DNA from: CAYMND01 sp964465065
Lineage (GTDB): Bacteria; Acidobacteriota; Aminicenantia; UBA2199
DNA length: 64,000 nt
Direction of reading: 5' to 3'
Assembly (NCBI GenBank): GCA_964465065.1
Contig: CAYXHZ010000012.1
Location: 8,746-72,745, forward strand
Shown: positions 50,653-60,151 of the stretch, piece after piece
Layout of the letters: every line of letters starts with the position of its first letter
Numbering within the stretch: the stretch's first letter is position 1
Translations under genes and position numbers: made by a program
The notes under the pieces: generated by a model
What the model was told of the DNA's origin: nothing
Database searches by the model: none
Seen by the model: only the letters and a program-made list of their open reading frames with translations

Positions 50653-53600
50653 TCAACCGGATAAAACTTCGCTGATCTTGGCACCCAGTTCCTGGATGGT
50701 GAACGGTTTCTGGATAAAGTGCACCCCGTCTTCCAGAACTCCGTGATGGGCGATGACTTCGGCGGTGTAGCCCGACATGAAGATGCGCTTCAGCCCCGGA
50801 TAGAGCGAAAGCAGGTTCCGAGTCAGTTCCCGGCCGTTCATTTCCGGCATGATGACATCGGTAATGAGCAGATCGATCCGCTGCGGATAATTTCGGGCTA
50901 TCTCGATGGCTTGAACGGGGTTGGCAGCGGTCAGCACCGTATAGCCCAAATCTTCCAGTATCAAGCCCGTCATTTCCAGAATGGCCGGTTCGTCCTCCAC
51001 CAGCAGAATCGTCGCTTGGCCATGCTCCGCCGCGGCGACCGGTTCTCTGTCCAGAACGGCTTCCGGTTTTTCCCGGTAGCAGGGAAAATAAACCTTGATG
51101 CTCGTACCCTGACCCGGCTCGCTGTACACCGAGATGAAGCCGTCATTCTGACGAATGATTCCGTACACGGTCGCCATGCCCAGGCCGGTGCCTCTGCCCA
51201 CCTCTTTGGTGGTGAAAAACGGCTCGAACAGGTGGGACTTGGTCTCGGCGTCCATGCCGCTGCCGTTGTCGCTGACGATCAAACGGACGTATTCCCCCTT
51301 GTGGGCGTCCGGGTAAGCCGGCAGGTCTTCGCCGTCGATGACGACCGTGTCGCTCTCGATCGTGATCCTCCCGTTGCCGCTGACGGCGTCCCGGGAATTG
51401 ATACACAGATTGGCCAGAACCTGATCCACCTGGGAAGGGTCGATGCGCACCGGCAGCACATTCTTGCCGGGCCTCCAGATCAGATCGATATCCTCGCCGA
51501 TCAGGCGCTCGAGCATGTGCAGCATGCCTTCGACGGTGGCGTTGATATCCAGCACTTTGGGAATGATGGTCTGTTTCCGGGCGAACGCCAGCAACTGCTT
51601 GGTCAGATTGGCGGAGCGCTCGGCGGCTTTGCGGATTTCATCGAGATTTTTGACCACTGCATGACCCGCTTCCAGCTTGTTGAGGCCCAGGTCGGTGTGA
51701 CCGAGAATGACGCCCAGCATGTTGTTGAAATCGTGGGCCACACCGCCGGCCAGGCGACCGACCGATTCCATCTTCTGAGCCTGAAGCAACTGGTTCTGCA
51801 GCTTCTCGCGTTCCTGTTCGGCCTGCTTGCGCTCGCTGATGTCGATGGTGTAACCGGCCAGAAGCGTGCGATCCCCCTGGATGATCGGGAATTTGATGGT
51901 GGTGTAGAAGCGCCCGTTCAGTTCCTCTTCCAGGCGCAGCACCTGCCCGCTCTGGACTACGGCCCAGTCGTCGGCGCTGATCTTGGCCGCGAAATCGGCC
52001 GGGAACAGTTCCTTCATGGTTTTACCCTGTATGTCGCGTCCGGACTGGCCGATCATGTCCACGAAATTGTCGCTGGCCTGCAACACCCGGCTTTCGGTCG
52101 GACTCACCTCCTTGATGAAGGTGTATATTGGCGAATGGTGCATGAACAGCGAGAACAGCTCGTTGGTGGATCGCAGGGCCTCGCTGACCAGACGGTTCTG
52201 ACTGTTGTCCCGGATGATCGACTGATACGTGCCATCGGGCATCATCTTGGTACGCATGTCGATGTACACCCTTTGCCCGTCCGGCCGGATCAGGATCCGC
52301 TGCATGTCGACCGTCTGCCCCTGCTGGAGCAGGTCGAAGCGGAAGGGATGTTCACGCATGTTGTCGGCATCGAAAGGCAGTTCGCCGATATGTTTGCCGA
52401 GCACTTGCTCCGCCGTCATGCCCAGCATATCGCAAAAAACCTGGTTGGCGCTGATGATCTTGCCCTGGTGGTCTCCCAGCAGGATACCGTCCACGGCCAA
52501 TTCCACCAATTCGCGGAAACGGATTTCGCTCTGCCGCAATGAATTCTCGGACTGCCTGCGTTCGGAGATGAAACGGGCCTGCATGAAATTCTGATAGGCC
52601 ATGGCCGACAGTTGCCCGGCCAGCGTGAACAACATGGCGGCGATCTGGTCGAAATGCTTCTTGGACATAGCCGGGACCCGGTTGAAGGCCTCCATGAAAG
52701 CGCTTTCATCGGCCCCGATCTCCCGAGCGTAGGCGCGCATCTGTTCGTCGGTCTGGCTCTCATCGCGCACCTGTCCGATCAACCAGTTGGCCACATGGTG
52801 ACCACCGACGACGATCGAGGCCCCGGCATCCCACAGGCCGCCGCTCAGACAGTGGCGAACAATGGGTCCGGTCGTATGCTGTCCCCCCAGCACGGCATCG
52901 GACCGGTAGCAGTTGGCCAACCCCTTTTCGGTGCCGCGGATGATCCGGTTGCACAGATCGGTGAATTGACTGGGCCGGGTCAACGGTCGGCCGTCGGGAT
53001 CGGTGATCACCGAGGCCACGCTGGTGGCCCGGGCGAACTCGTCCTGCAGGCGCTGGATCTCCGGAAGGTTGAACAGGTCGTGGAAGCTGATGTCTTCGAT
53101 CTCTTCAATTGGCCGCGTCAACGCCAGCATACGTTTCTCCAGCACCGCCTCCAGCTCTTTACGCTCGGTGATATCGATCTCGATGCCGTCCCAGACGACG
53201 TGACCGCTCGGCAGACGCCGGGGTGCCGCGGAAATCATGCGCCATTCGAGCCGTCCGTCGGGCAAACGACAGCGGAATTCGCATGTATACGGTTTGAACC
53301 GCGCCAGAGCCTCGACCTCGTTTTCCGTCATCCGTTGCCGGTCTTTGGCGACAATCTGTCCGTACAGGGCCATCGGGTCGGCCATCACGGCGGCGGCGCT
53401 GATACCGTGCAGACGCTCCACGCCGGCGCTGACATAGCTGAAACGCCGGTCGCTGTCGTTGTCGCCGAAATCCAGCTGATAGACCATACCTCCGGGCAGG
53501 TTGTCGCTGAGGTTGCGCAGGCGGGTTTCGCTCTCCTTGAGGGCCTCTTCGGTCGCCCTGCGTTCGCTGATGTCTTCGATGATGCCGATCCCGCCGCTGT

Positions 53601-54726
53601 TCACCCCGTCCTTGACCGCCGCGGCAAACACCGCCCGCAGGGGTACTTTCTTACCGGAAGTGACCACAGTGTAGATATCTTCATAATTACCGACAGCGCC
53701 GGCCAGGGCCTTCTGCACTTCGGCGGTCATCTTCTTGTCGGGCAGACTCAGCAAAGGCAAGCCGATCAGCTTGTTGCGGCTGGATCCCAGAATCTTGCAG
53801 AAATTTTCGCTGCAATCGATGATGACCGCCTCCTCATCGAAATAAAAAAGTCCGAGCGGCGAATAGTTGAATATCAGACGGTATTTCTCCTCGCTGCGCC
53901 GCAGAGCCTCTTCGGTTTTTTTGCTTTCGGAAATATCCTGGTTGATGCCGAACACGCGGACGGCCTGGTGATGCGTGTCCATTTCGATTTCCCCCCTGGA
54001 CAGAATGTGCCGCAGTTCGCCGGTGACGCGTCGGTGCACACGGAACTCGGTCAGGTAGGGATTGCCGCTCTGCAGGGCGGCCCGCAGTTTTTCGGAAGCT
54101 TTCTGGCGGTCGTCGGGATGAATGCAGTCGACTATGTCCTGGAAGCGGGGCTGGCTGTCCGAAGTGAACCCCAACTGTCGCAGGGCTTCTTCGGAAGCAG
54201 AAAAACGGTCGCTGGCCAGATCCCAGCTCCAATCCCCGACCAGAGCGATCTCCTGGCTGCGCCGCAGCTTGTCCAGAGTCTGCCGCAGTGCGGATCCGGC
54301 CTGTCTCCGTTCGGTAATGTCGGTGAAAATCGCAAAGGCCTGCAGCGGACTTCGGGCATCGGGGTCCGGCTGAGGGTAGGCGCTGACCTCGATCCAGCGG
54401 GTTTCGCCCGCGTCACGGTTGAGAACCCCCATGATCCGGTCCTTGACCGGCTGGCCGGTACGGATAGCCTGCCGGACCGGAAGCTCCTGGTCCGGACAAG
54501 GGCTTCCATCCTCGTTGACGGCCTGCCAGCGGTCTGCCGAAGAATGGCTCCCCAGAATCTCATCCAGGGGAACGCCCAGAATCCGGGCCGCCGCCTGGTT
54601 GGCGTACAAGGTCCGGCCCTGACTGTCCTGGTAAATGATCCCCTGCGATATGCTGTCGAACAGATTTTGATACATGTTCAGCTGGTTCTGCAGCTGCTGC
54701 GGTTCACTAGGTCTGCTTTCTGCCAT
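50653..54726 (-). CDS. Multi-PAS hybrid histidine kinase with PocR domain
   Basis: 1357 residues, no membrane helix. Six PAS units are visible: four before about residue 520, then a PocR sensory domain (about 540-720), then two more PAS. PocR is marked by DLFNLPEIQRLQDEFARAT and the Cys set in LCNRIIRGTEKGLANC...RHCLSGGLWDAG. The phosphoacceptor is H998 in GGVAHDFNNMLGVIL, followed by the HATPase and one receiver (LITDVIMPEMNGREL). PocR domains bind small hydrocarbon derivatives in characterised proteins. The transmitter and receiver are close paralogues of the next kinase upstream. GGAG seven bases before the ATG at 54726 decides the start over the adjoining GTG. Confidence 0.93.
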   Translation of the reverse strand: MAESRPSEPQQLQNQLNMYQNLFDSISQGIIYQDSQGRTLYANQAAARILGVPLDEILGSHSSADRWQAVNEDGSPCPDQELPVRQAIRTGQPVKDRIMGVLNRDAGETRWIEVSAYPQPDPDARSPLQAFAIFTDITERRQAGSALRQTLDKLRRSQEIALVGDWSWDLASDRFSASEEALRQLGFTSDSQPRFQDIVDCIHPDDRQKASEKLRAALQSGNPYLTEFRVHRRVTGELRHILSRGEIEMDTHHQAVRVFGINQDISESKKTEEALRRSEEKYRLIFNYSPLGLFYFDEEAVIIDCSENFCKILGSSRNKLIGLPLLSLPDKKMTAEVQKALAGAVGNYEDIYTVVTSGKKVPLRAVFAAAVKDGVNSGGIGIIEDISERRATEEALKESETRLRNLSDNLPGGMVYQLDFGDNDSDRRFSYVSAGVERLHGISAAAVMADPMALYGQIVAKDRQRMTENEVEALARFKPYTCEFRCRLPDGRLEWRMISAAPRRLPSGHVVWDGIEIDITERKELEAVLEKRMLALTRPIEEIEDISFHDLFNLPEIQRLQDEFARATSVASVITDPDGRPLTRPSQFTDLCNRIIRGTEKGLANCYRSDAVLGGQHTTGPIVRHCLSGGLWDAGASIVVGGHHVANWLIGQVRDESQTDEQMRAYAREIGADESAFMEAFNRVPAMSKKHFDQIAAMLFTLAGQLSAMAYQNFMQARFISERRQSENSLRQSEIRFRELVELAVDGILLGDHQGKIISANQVFCDMLGMTAEQVLGKHIGELPFDADNMREHPFRFDLLQQGQTVDMQRILIRPDGQRVYIDMRTKMMPDGTYQSIIRDNSQNRLVSEALRSTNELFSLFMHHSPIYTFIKEVSPTESRVLQASDNFVDMIGQSGRDIQGKTMKELFPADFAAKISADDWAVVQSGQVLRLEEELNGRFYTTIKFPIIQGDRTLLAGYTIDISERKQAEQEREKLQNQLLQAQKMESVGRLAGGVAHDFNNMLGVILGHTDLGLNKLEAGHAVVKNLDEIRKAAERSANLTKQLLAFARKQTIIPKVLDINATVEGMLHMLERLIGEDIDLIWRPGKNVLPVRIDPSQVDQVLANLCINSRDAVSGNGRITIESDTVVIDGEDLPAYPDAHKGEYVRLIVSDNGSGMDAETKSHLFEPFFTTKEVGRGTGLGMATVYGIIRQNDGFISVYSEPGQGTSIKVYFPCYREKPEAVLDREPVAAAEHGQATILLVEDEPAILEMTGLILEDLGYTVLTAANPVQAIEIARNYPQRIDLLITDVIMPEMNGRELTRNLLSLYPGLKRIFMSGYTAEVIAHHGVLEDGVHFIQKPFTIQELGAKISEVLSG

Positions 54727-54831
54727 CACCCGTCTCCATCCGTCGATATCACAAGGCTTTCCGGTCGTTCAGACATCCTTGACCACACCTGACCCGCGAC
54801 GGCCGGCCGCAGCGTTCAGGTTATATCCATA

Positions 54832-54859
54832 ATGATACGTAAATATAAACCTTTGTCAG
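54832..54859 (-). promoter_or_regulatory. Candidate promoter of the PocR hybrid kinase
   Basis: Minus strand CTGACA (54859-54854), 16-bp spacer, TATCAT (54837-54832), about 105 bp before the ATG. It would allow the PocR kinase, the propeller kinase and the AraC-type gene to be transcribed separately from the upstream kinase. Confidence 0.45.
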
Positions 54860-54906
54860 ATGAGTCAGGCGCCGTGAATCGGAAAAGAAGTCAATCCGGT
54901 AAACGA

Positions 54907-57900
54907 TCAGCTCTTTTCCAGCAACTCGCGGATCGTTTTGATCAGTTCCTTCATCGTGAACGGCTTTTGAATGAAGAAAACTCCATGTTCCAACACCCCG
55001 CGGTGGGCGATGATATCCGAGGTGTAACCGGACATGAACAGGCGGCAGATGCGCGGATAGAGATCCAGCAGATTTTTGGCCAGGTCCCGGCCGTTCATTT
55101 CCGGCATGACGACATCGGTGATGAGCAGGTCGATCTCGGCCTGGTGCCCTCGGGCCAGCTCCAGCGCCTCGCCGGGTGAACGGGCCCGGATCACTTTGTA
55201 GCCGTTCCGTTCGAGCATGATGGCGATCATGTTGAGAATGGAGGGTTCATCCTCGACCAGCAGAATGGTTTCCCGGCCGGGAACGCGGCGTTTCTCCTCG
55301 CCCGGGGTATCCTGCCGGACCAGCTTGCCCGTATAGCGGGGCAGGTAGATGGTGAATACCGTTCCTTTACCGACTTCGCTGACGACATCGATGATGCCTT
55401 CGTTCTGCTTGATGGCGCCGTACACCGTCGCCAGCCCCAGCCCAGTCCCCTTGCCCAGTTCTTTGGTTGTGAAGAAAGGTTCGAACAATTTGGGCAAGGT
55501 TTCCTTGTCCATGCCGCAACCGCTGTCGCTGACGGTGAGTTTGAGGAAGTCCCCGCAACGGTAGGCCGGTTTACCCCGGCAGAAGGATTCATCCAGGTGG
55601 CAGTTCTGGGCCTGGATGGTGATCGTACCGACACCGGCGATGGCGTCGCGGGCGTTGACGCAGAGATTGGCCAGAATCTGATCGATCTGCGACGGATCCA
55701 CCCGCACCGGCCAAAGATCCGGATCCGGTTTCCAGATCAGCTGGATATCCTCGCCGATCAGTCGTTTGAGCATATTGATCATCCCGGCGATGGTCTCGCC
55801 CGGGTCCAGAACCTTGGGGGAAATCGTCTGCTTGCGGGCAAAGGCCAGCAGCTGACGGGTCAGGTCGGCCGAACGCTCGCCCGCCTTGCGGATCTCCAGC
55901 AGGTCCGCCTGCACCGGGTGACTGGGTTCCAGCTGCTCGACGGCCATTTCCGCATGCCCCAGGATCACGCCCAGCATATTGTTGAAATCGTGGGCCACGC
56001 CGCCGGCCAGACGTCCGATCGACTCCATCTTCTTCCCCTGCTGCAACTGAGCTTCCAGTCTGGCCTTTTCCTCCTCGGCCAAACGGCGTTCCGTGATGTC
56101 GCGGGTAATGGACAGAATGCAGGGTTCTCCGTACAGGTCGATCAGGCGTGCCGACATCAGTCCGATGCGCAGCGAGCCGTCCTTGTGGCGGAACCTGGCT
56201 TCCATGTTCTCGGCGAACCCGTCGCTTTCCAGCAATTTCTTCAGGCGGTCCCGGTCCGCGGTATCGGCCCAGATATTGAGCTCCAGCGAGGTTTTTCCGA
56301 TCACATCCTCTTTGCTGTACCCCATGATTGCGCAGAATCCGTCGTTGGCTTCCAGGTACAGACCATCCGCAAGGCGGTTGATGTTGATGGAGTCGGGACT
56401 GGTCTGGAAGGCCGCCCGGAACTTTTTCTCGCTGCGCTGCAGTTCCCGCTCGGCCTGGACCCGGCCGGTGACGTCGCGGATGATGCCGGCCACCCCCATC
56501 ACCTCGCCCTTGACGATGACCGGCAGCTTATGGACATCGAAAAAGCGTTCGCCGACACTCTCCAGCGTCGTGACCAGTCTTTTTTCAGTCATGGACTGGC
56601 GGTCGCTGATCTGACAATGGCGAGCCGAGTCGAGGGGCATGAAGTCCTCGTCGCCCTTACCGATGATATCGGCCACCGGCCGGCCGAAGAAGTCGGCGTT
56701 GGCCTGGTTGACCATCAGGTAGCGCAGATTGCGGTCCTTGAGAAACATCAGATCGCTGTTGGCATCGACGAACAGACGCAGCTGTTCCTGGGACAGCGCC
56801 AATTCCGAGGCCACCCGTTTCTGATCGGTCACGTCCCGGACCACGGCCACGAAATTACCGTTCGCACAGGGCACGAGCCGGCTCTCGTATTCATGTCTGC
56901 CGTCGCTCATCTCCATACTGTAGGTGTATTGCACCAGTTTGTTGTCCCGACGCGCTTCGATCATTTTATTTTCAGTCAGATCGGCGATTTCCGCCGGCAG
57001 GGTCTCCCGGAAATTTCGACCCAGAAACTCCGGCGGCGGCCGGTACAGGTCCTCGACCCGGCTGGCCTTGACGTCGACGATGCATCCCTGCGCGTCGAAG
57101 ACAAAGATCAAATCCGGGTTGGCATCCAGCATGGCCTGGGTGCGCTGCTGGTTTTCCAGCAGGGCCGCCTCGGCCTTTTTGCGTTCGGTGATGTCGCGGA
57201 TGACCACCAGCGAACCCGGGTAATCCAGCGAATCGAAACGGGCGCCGTTCAGTTCGCCGACGAAAGTGGAGCCATCCTTGCGGCAGAGCAGCAGTTCCAT
57301 CCCCCGGCTGCGCCGCTGGCCGGTCTGTCCCTCACGGAAGGCCTGGAAAGCCAAGGCTTTCATCGATTCATCCACAAAATCCGTGAAGACACGGCCGCAC
57401 ATTTCCTCCGGTTCCATGCCGAACAGTTCCCGAACCGCCGGCGATGCGTACGTAACCACTCCGCGGTTGTCGGTCAAGGAAATCAAGTCGCTGGTCTGTT
57501 CGGCCATGGAACGGAATTTGGCCTCGCTTTCGCGCAGCGACAATTCGATCCGCTTGCGTTCGCTGATGTCCCGCCCGTTGCCGATGAACGCCGTGACCTT
57601 TCCGTCCGAATCCAATATGGCGCGGGCTGCCCAGGACAGCCAACGCCAGCCTTCGCTCGTCTTCGCCCTCTCCTCGTAGGCGCATTGGTACGGAGGGTGG
57701 AACAGGTCGTCGACCGCCGCCGTAACTCGGGGCAGATCGTCGGGATGGACCAGCGGCGTATAGGATGTGCCGATCAGTTCCTCGGCGCTTTTCCCGAACA
57801 TCCGGCAATAGGCCGGGTTGACGTAGAGCAGGATGCCGGCGGCATCGGTTTTGACCACCAGATCCCGCTGATTCTCGACCAGCATGCGGAAAAGTTCCTC

Positions 57901-58410
57901 GCGCTGCCGGCAGGAATCCAATTCCTGACGCCGCTCTTCCTCGACGGCCAGGGCGTAACCGGCCAGACGCAGATAATCGAGCTGCCAGGACAGGGGCTCG
58001 ACGTCCTGCTGGTACACGACGCAGAGCGAACCCACCGATCGGCCGCGGCTCTTGACGGCCAGGCCGATGTAGGTCTGCAAGCCGTACGCCCTGACGTTGG
58101 GATCGCTATGGGCATAGGTGCTTTCGGCCAGATTGCGGATAACCAGGGGGCGATCGGTTCCCTGGCAGATGACATCGTAACAGATATGCCCCTGCGGACT
58201 GTCGCTGCGGGGCATACTCTCCGGGGCCTGCCAAGTGCCCAGACTGCAAAGCAGATCTCCATCGAGACGATTGTACATGGCGCATATCGCCCCGAGTTCC
58301 TGGCCGCACTGGCCGACCAAGCGATTGATGTTGGCCAGGGAATCGACACCAAACGCCAGCAGGCAATCGGTCAGACGCTTCAGAGCTTCAATACTTCTGC
58401 TTTCCGGCAT
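54907..58410 (-). CDS. GAF and multi-PAS hybrid histidine kinase
   Basis: 1167 residues, soluble. An N-terminal GAF domain (about 5-165; CAMYNRLDGDLLCSLGTW, GLAVKSRGRSVGSLCVVY) is followed by five PAS units (about 175-780). The phosphoacceptor is H807 in GGVAHDFNNMLGVIL, followed by the HATPase (NLCVNARDAIAGVG, GTGLGLATVYGAIKQNEG) and one receiver (LITDVVMPEMNGRDL, IQKPFTMKEL). From the H box to the end it can be aligned nearly gap-free with the PocR kinase, while the sensory halves differ. GAGGTGA just upstream favours the ATG at 58410 over the GTG nine bases earlier. No cognate regulator adjoins. Confidence 0.93.
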   Translation of the reverse strand: MPESRSIEALKRLTDCLLAFGVDSLANINRLVGQCGQELGAICAMYNRLDGDLLCSLGTWQAPESMPRSDSPQGHICYDVICQGTDRPLVIRNLAESTYAHSDPNVRAYGLQTYIGLAVKSRGRSVGSLCVVYQQDVEPLSWQLDYLRLAGYALAVEEERRQELDSCRQREELFRMLVENQRDLVVKTDAAGILLYVNPAYCRMFGKSAEELIGTSYTPLVHPDDLPRVTAAVDDLFHPPYQCAYEERAKTSEGWRWLSWAARAILDSDGKVTAFIGNGRDISERKRIELSLRESEAKFRSMAEQTSDLISLTDNRGVVTYASPAVRELFGMEPEEMCGRVFTDFVDESMKALAFQAFREGQTGQRRSRGMELLLCRKDGSTFVGELNGARFDSLDYPGSLVVIRDITERKKAEAALLENQQRTQAMLDANPDLIFVFDAQGCIVDVKASRVEDLYRPPPEFLGRNFRETLPAEIADLTENKMIEARRDNKLVQYTYSMEMSDGRHEYESRLVPCANGNFVAVVRDVTDQKRVASELALSQEQLRLFVDANSDLMFLKDRNLRYLMVNQANADFFGRPVADIIGKGDEDFMPLDSARHCQISDRQSMTEKRLVTTLESVGERFFDVHKLPVIVKGEVMGVAGIIRDVTGRVQAERELQRSEKKFRAAFQTSPDSININRLADGLYLEANDGFCAIMGYSKEDVIGKTSLELNIWADTADRDRLKKLLESDGFAENMEARFRHKDGSLRIGLMSARLIDLYGEPCILSITRDITERRLAEEEKARLEAQLQQGKKMESIGRLAGGVAHDFNNMLGVILGHAEMAVEQLEPSHPVQADLLEIRKAGERSADLTRQLLAFARKQTISPKVLDPGETIAGMINMLKRLIGEDIQLIWKPDPDLWPVRVDPSQIDQILANLCVNARDAIAGVGTITIQAQNCHLDESFCRGKPAYRCGDFLKLTVSDSGCGMDKETLPKLFEPFFTTKELGKGTGLGLATVYGAIKQNEGIIDVVSEVGKGTVFTIYLPRYTGKLVRQDTPGEEKRRVPGRETILLVEDEPSILNMIAIMLERNGYKVIRARSPGEALELARGHQAEIDLLITDVVMPEMNGRDLAKNLLDLYPRICRLFMSGYTSDIIAHRGVLEHGVFFIQKPFTMKELIKTIRELLEKS

Positions 58411-58472
58411 CGTTCTCACCTCGACGGCAGTATCGGCACGGTCGCTCCCGGCTCCACGCCGCCGGGGTTACA

Positions 58473-58501
58473 ATTCTATGGTACTTGAAAAGGGCTGAAA
58501 A
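58473..58501 (-). promoter_or_regulatory. Candidate promoter of the GAF hybrid kinase
   Basis: Minus strand TTTTCA (58501-58496), 17-bp spacer, TAGAAT (58478-58473). A 6-bp GC hairpin (58447-58466) lies in the leader, about 40 bp before the start codon. Confidence 0.35.
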
Positions 58502-58560
58502 AGCACCTTCTCTTTTTCGCTCTAACCGTTTTTCCCTCACACTATCCCGATCGCATCAGC

Positions 58561-59643
58561 TTAGCGGCAGGCGGCCAGCACCGCCCCGGCCAGATCGTCC
58601 AACGGTAAAATTTTGTGCACGGCGTCGAGTTTCACGGCCTCCTTGGGCATACCGTACACGACGCAGGAAGACTCGTCCTGGGCGAAAGTGACCGCTCCGG
58701 CCTGTTTCATCTCCAACAGACCTTTAGCGCCATCGTCACCCATACCGGTCATGATGACGCCGACGGCATTCTGTCCGGCGTACCGTGCCGACGAGCGGAA
58801 CAGGACATCGACCGACGGCCGGTGCCGGGAGACGAGCGGCCCGCCGCGAACTTCAACGAAGTAGCGTGCCCCGCTGCGCTTGAGCAGCATATGAAAATTG
58901 CCGGGAGCGATCAAAGCCTTGCCCGGCACAAGAGTTTCGTTGTCTTCGGCTTCTTTAACCGTGACGCGGCACAGACCGTTCAGACGCTGGGCGAAAGCGG
59001 CGGTGAATTTCTCCGGCATGTGCTGGACGATGACAATGCCCGGTGCATTTTCCGGCATGGCCTCCAGGAATACACGCAAGGCCTCGGTACCACCGGTCGA
59101 AGCACCGACGGCGATCACCTTCTCGGTGGTGGTCAGGCGACTCGTTTCACCCCGGCTAGGTGGCAGGATCACGTCGGCGTTCAGTTTTGGCGCCACCTTC
59201 ACCCCGGAGCCGACCGGTCTGCCCACCAGTTTGGACATGCTGACCCCGGCCGCCGCCTTGACCGTATCGATCAGACGTACCTTGGATTCCTCCAGAAAGG
59301 TGCGGGTCCCCAGCTGGGGCTTGAGGATGATGTCGATCGCGCCGTATTCCATGGCTTTGAAGGCGGCCTCGGTACCTTCGCCGACCAAACTGGAACACAT
59401 GACCACCGGCAGGGGGTGCTGGCTCATCAGCTTCTTCAGAAAAGTGATACCGTCCATCCGCGGCATCTCGACATCGAGCACGATGACGTCCGGCACCTGG
59501 CTGGCCATCATCTCCGCGGCGATGAAGGGATTGGCGGCCGCGCCCATGATCTCGATGGCCGGATCCTGAGTCAGTATCGCACTCAGGGTCTGACGCACCA
59601 CGGCTGAATCGTCAACCAGCAGGACGCGGATCTTGGCGCTCAT
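58561..59643 (-). CDS. cheB: CheB chemoreceptor methylesterase/deamidase (cluster 2)
   Basis: 360 residues. Receiver with LVDDS and D57 in IVLDVEMPRMDG. The esterase domain has catalytic Ser in VGASTGGTEAL, His in IVQHMPEKFT and Asp in MTGMGDDGAKGL. It is a complete second CheB, with a different linker from the copy at 5975-7030. Its ATG overlaps the cheD stop by 4 bp, the same arrangement as in operon 1. It is the last gene of the cluster. Confidence 0.97.
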   Translation of the reverse strand: MSAKIRVLLVDDSAVVRQTLSAILTQDPAIEIMGAAANPFIAAEMMASQVPDVIVLDVEMPRMDGITFLKKLMSQHPLPVVMCSSLVGEGTEAAFKAMEYGAIDIILKPQLGTRTFLEESKVRLIDTVKAAAGVSMSKLVGRPVGSGVKVAPKLNADVILPPSRGETSRLTTTEKVIAVGASTGGTEALRVFLEAMPENAPGIVIVQHMPEKFTAAFAQRLNGLCRVTVKEAEDNETLVPGKALIAPGNFHMLLKRSGARYFVEVRGGPLVSRHRPSVDVLFRSSARYAGQNAVGVIMTGMGDDGAKGLLEMKQAGAVTFAQDESSCVVYGMPKEAVKLDAVHKILPLDDLAGAVLAACR

Positions 59644-60143
59644 GATCGTACCTCGGCGCCGGGCAGCTTTTCGGCGGGAACCAGATAGAGCGACACCTCT
59701 CCGCTGGAGGGGTTGAAACTGATCTTACGCCCCTGAAAACCGCCGACATCCATGGCGCTGATAGGGATGCCGTGACGGTTCAAGTGCCGTTGCGCCGCTT
59801 CGATGTTTTTGCATCCGATGTCCATGATACCGTCCCGCTTGACCTCGAACATGTTGGCACCGCCGTACAGCCTCGCATCGAGCCTGCGGACCGGAATGCC
59901 CAGTCGGGCGAAACGCTCCAGCATGAATTCCAGGGCGCTGTCCACATATTTCAACCTCTCCTTGACCGGAGCGGACGGATTCCGGACAGAATCAATCGCG
60001 GGCAACATGGCATGACACATGGCTCCGGTACCCTGGCCGTCGAACAGACAGATGGCCACACAGGAACCGAGCAGGGTGTTGAGCTGGACATCGCGGTTGC
60101 TGATGACCATTTCCTGGGGAGCGATCTGCACTGCGTCCGGCAT
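59640..60143 (-). CDS. cheD: CheD receptor glutamine deamidase (cluster 2)
   Basis: 167 residues from the ATG at 60143, with AGGAGG three to four bases upstream; a TTG start 12 bases earlier is less likely. Catalytic Cys is in NTLLGSCVAIC and His in GAMCHAMLPA; LYGGANMF corresponds to the Gly-rich loop of the family. It lies 8 bp after cheR and overlaps cheB. Only moderately similar to the operon 1 CheD by eye, so not a recent copy. Confidence 0.94.
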   Translation of the reverse strand: MPDAVQIAPQEMVISNRDVQLNTLLGSCVAICLFDGQGTGAMCHAMLPAIDSVRNPSAPVKERLKYVDSALEFMLERFARLGIPVRRLDARLYGGANMFEVKRDGIMDIGCKNIEAAQRHLNRHGIPISAMDVGGFQGRKISFNPSSGEVSLYLVPAEKLPGAEVRS

Positions 60144-60151
60144 TTTCCTCC

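Noticed and set aside
50622..50684. Upstream GTG start of the propeller kinase
   Set aside because: It lies inside the end of the previous kinase gene and would bury the signal sequence; the ATG at 50621 begins directly with it.
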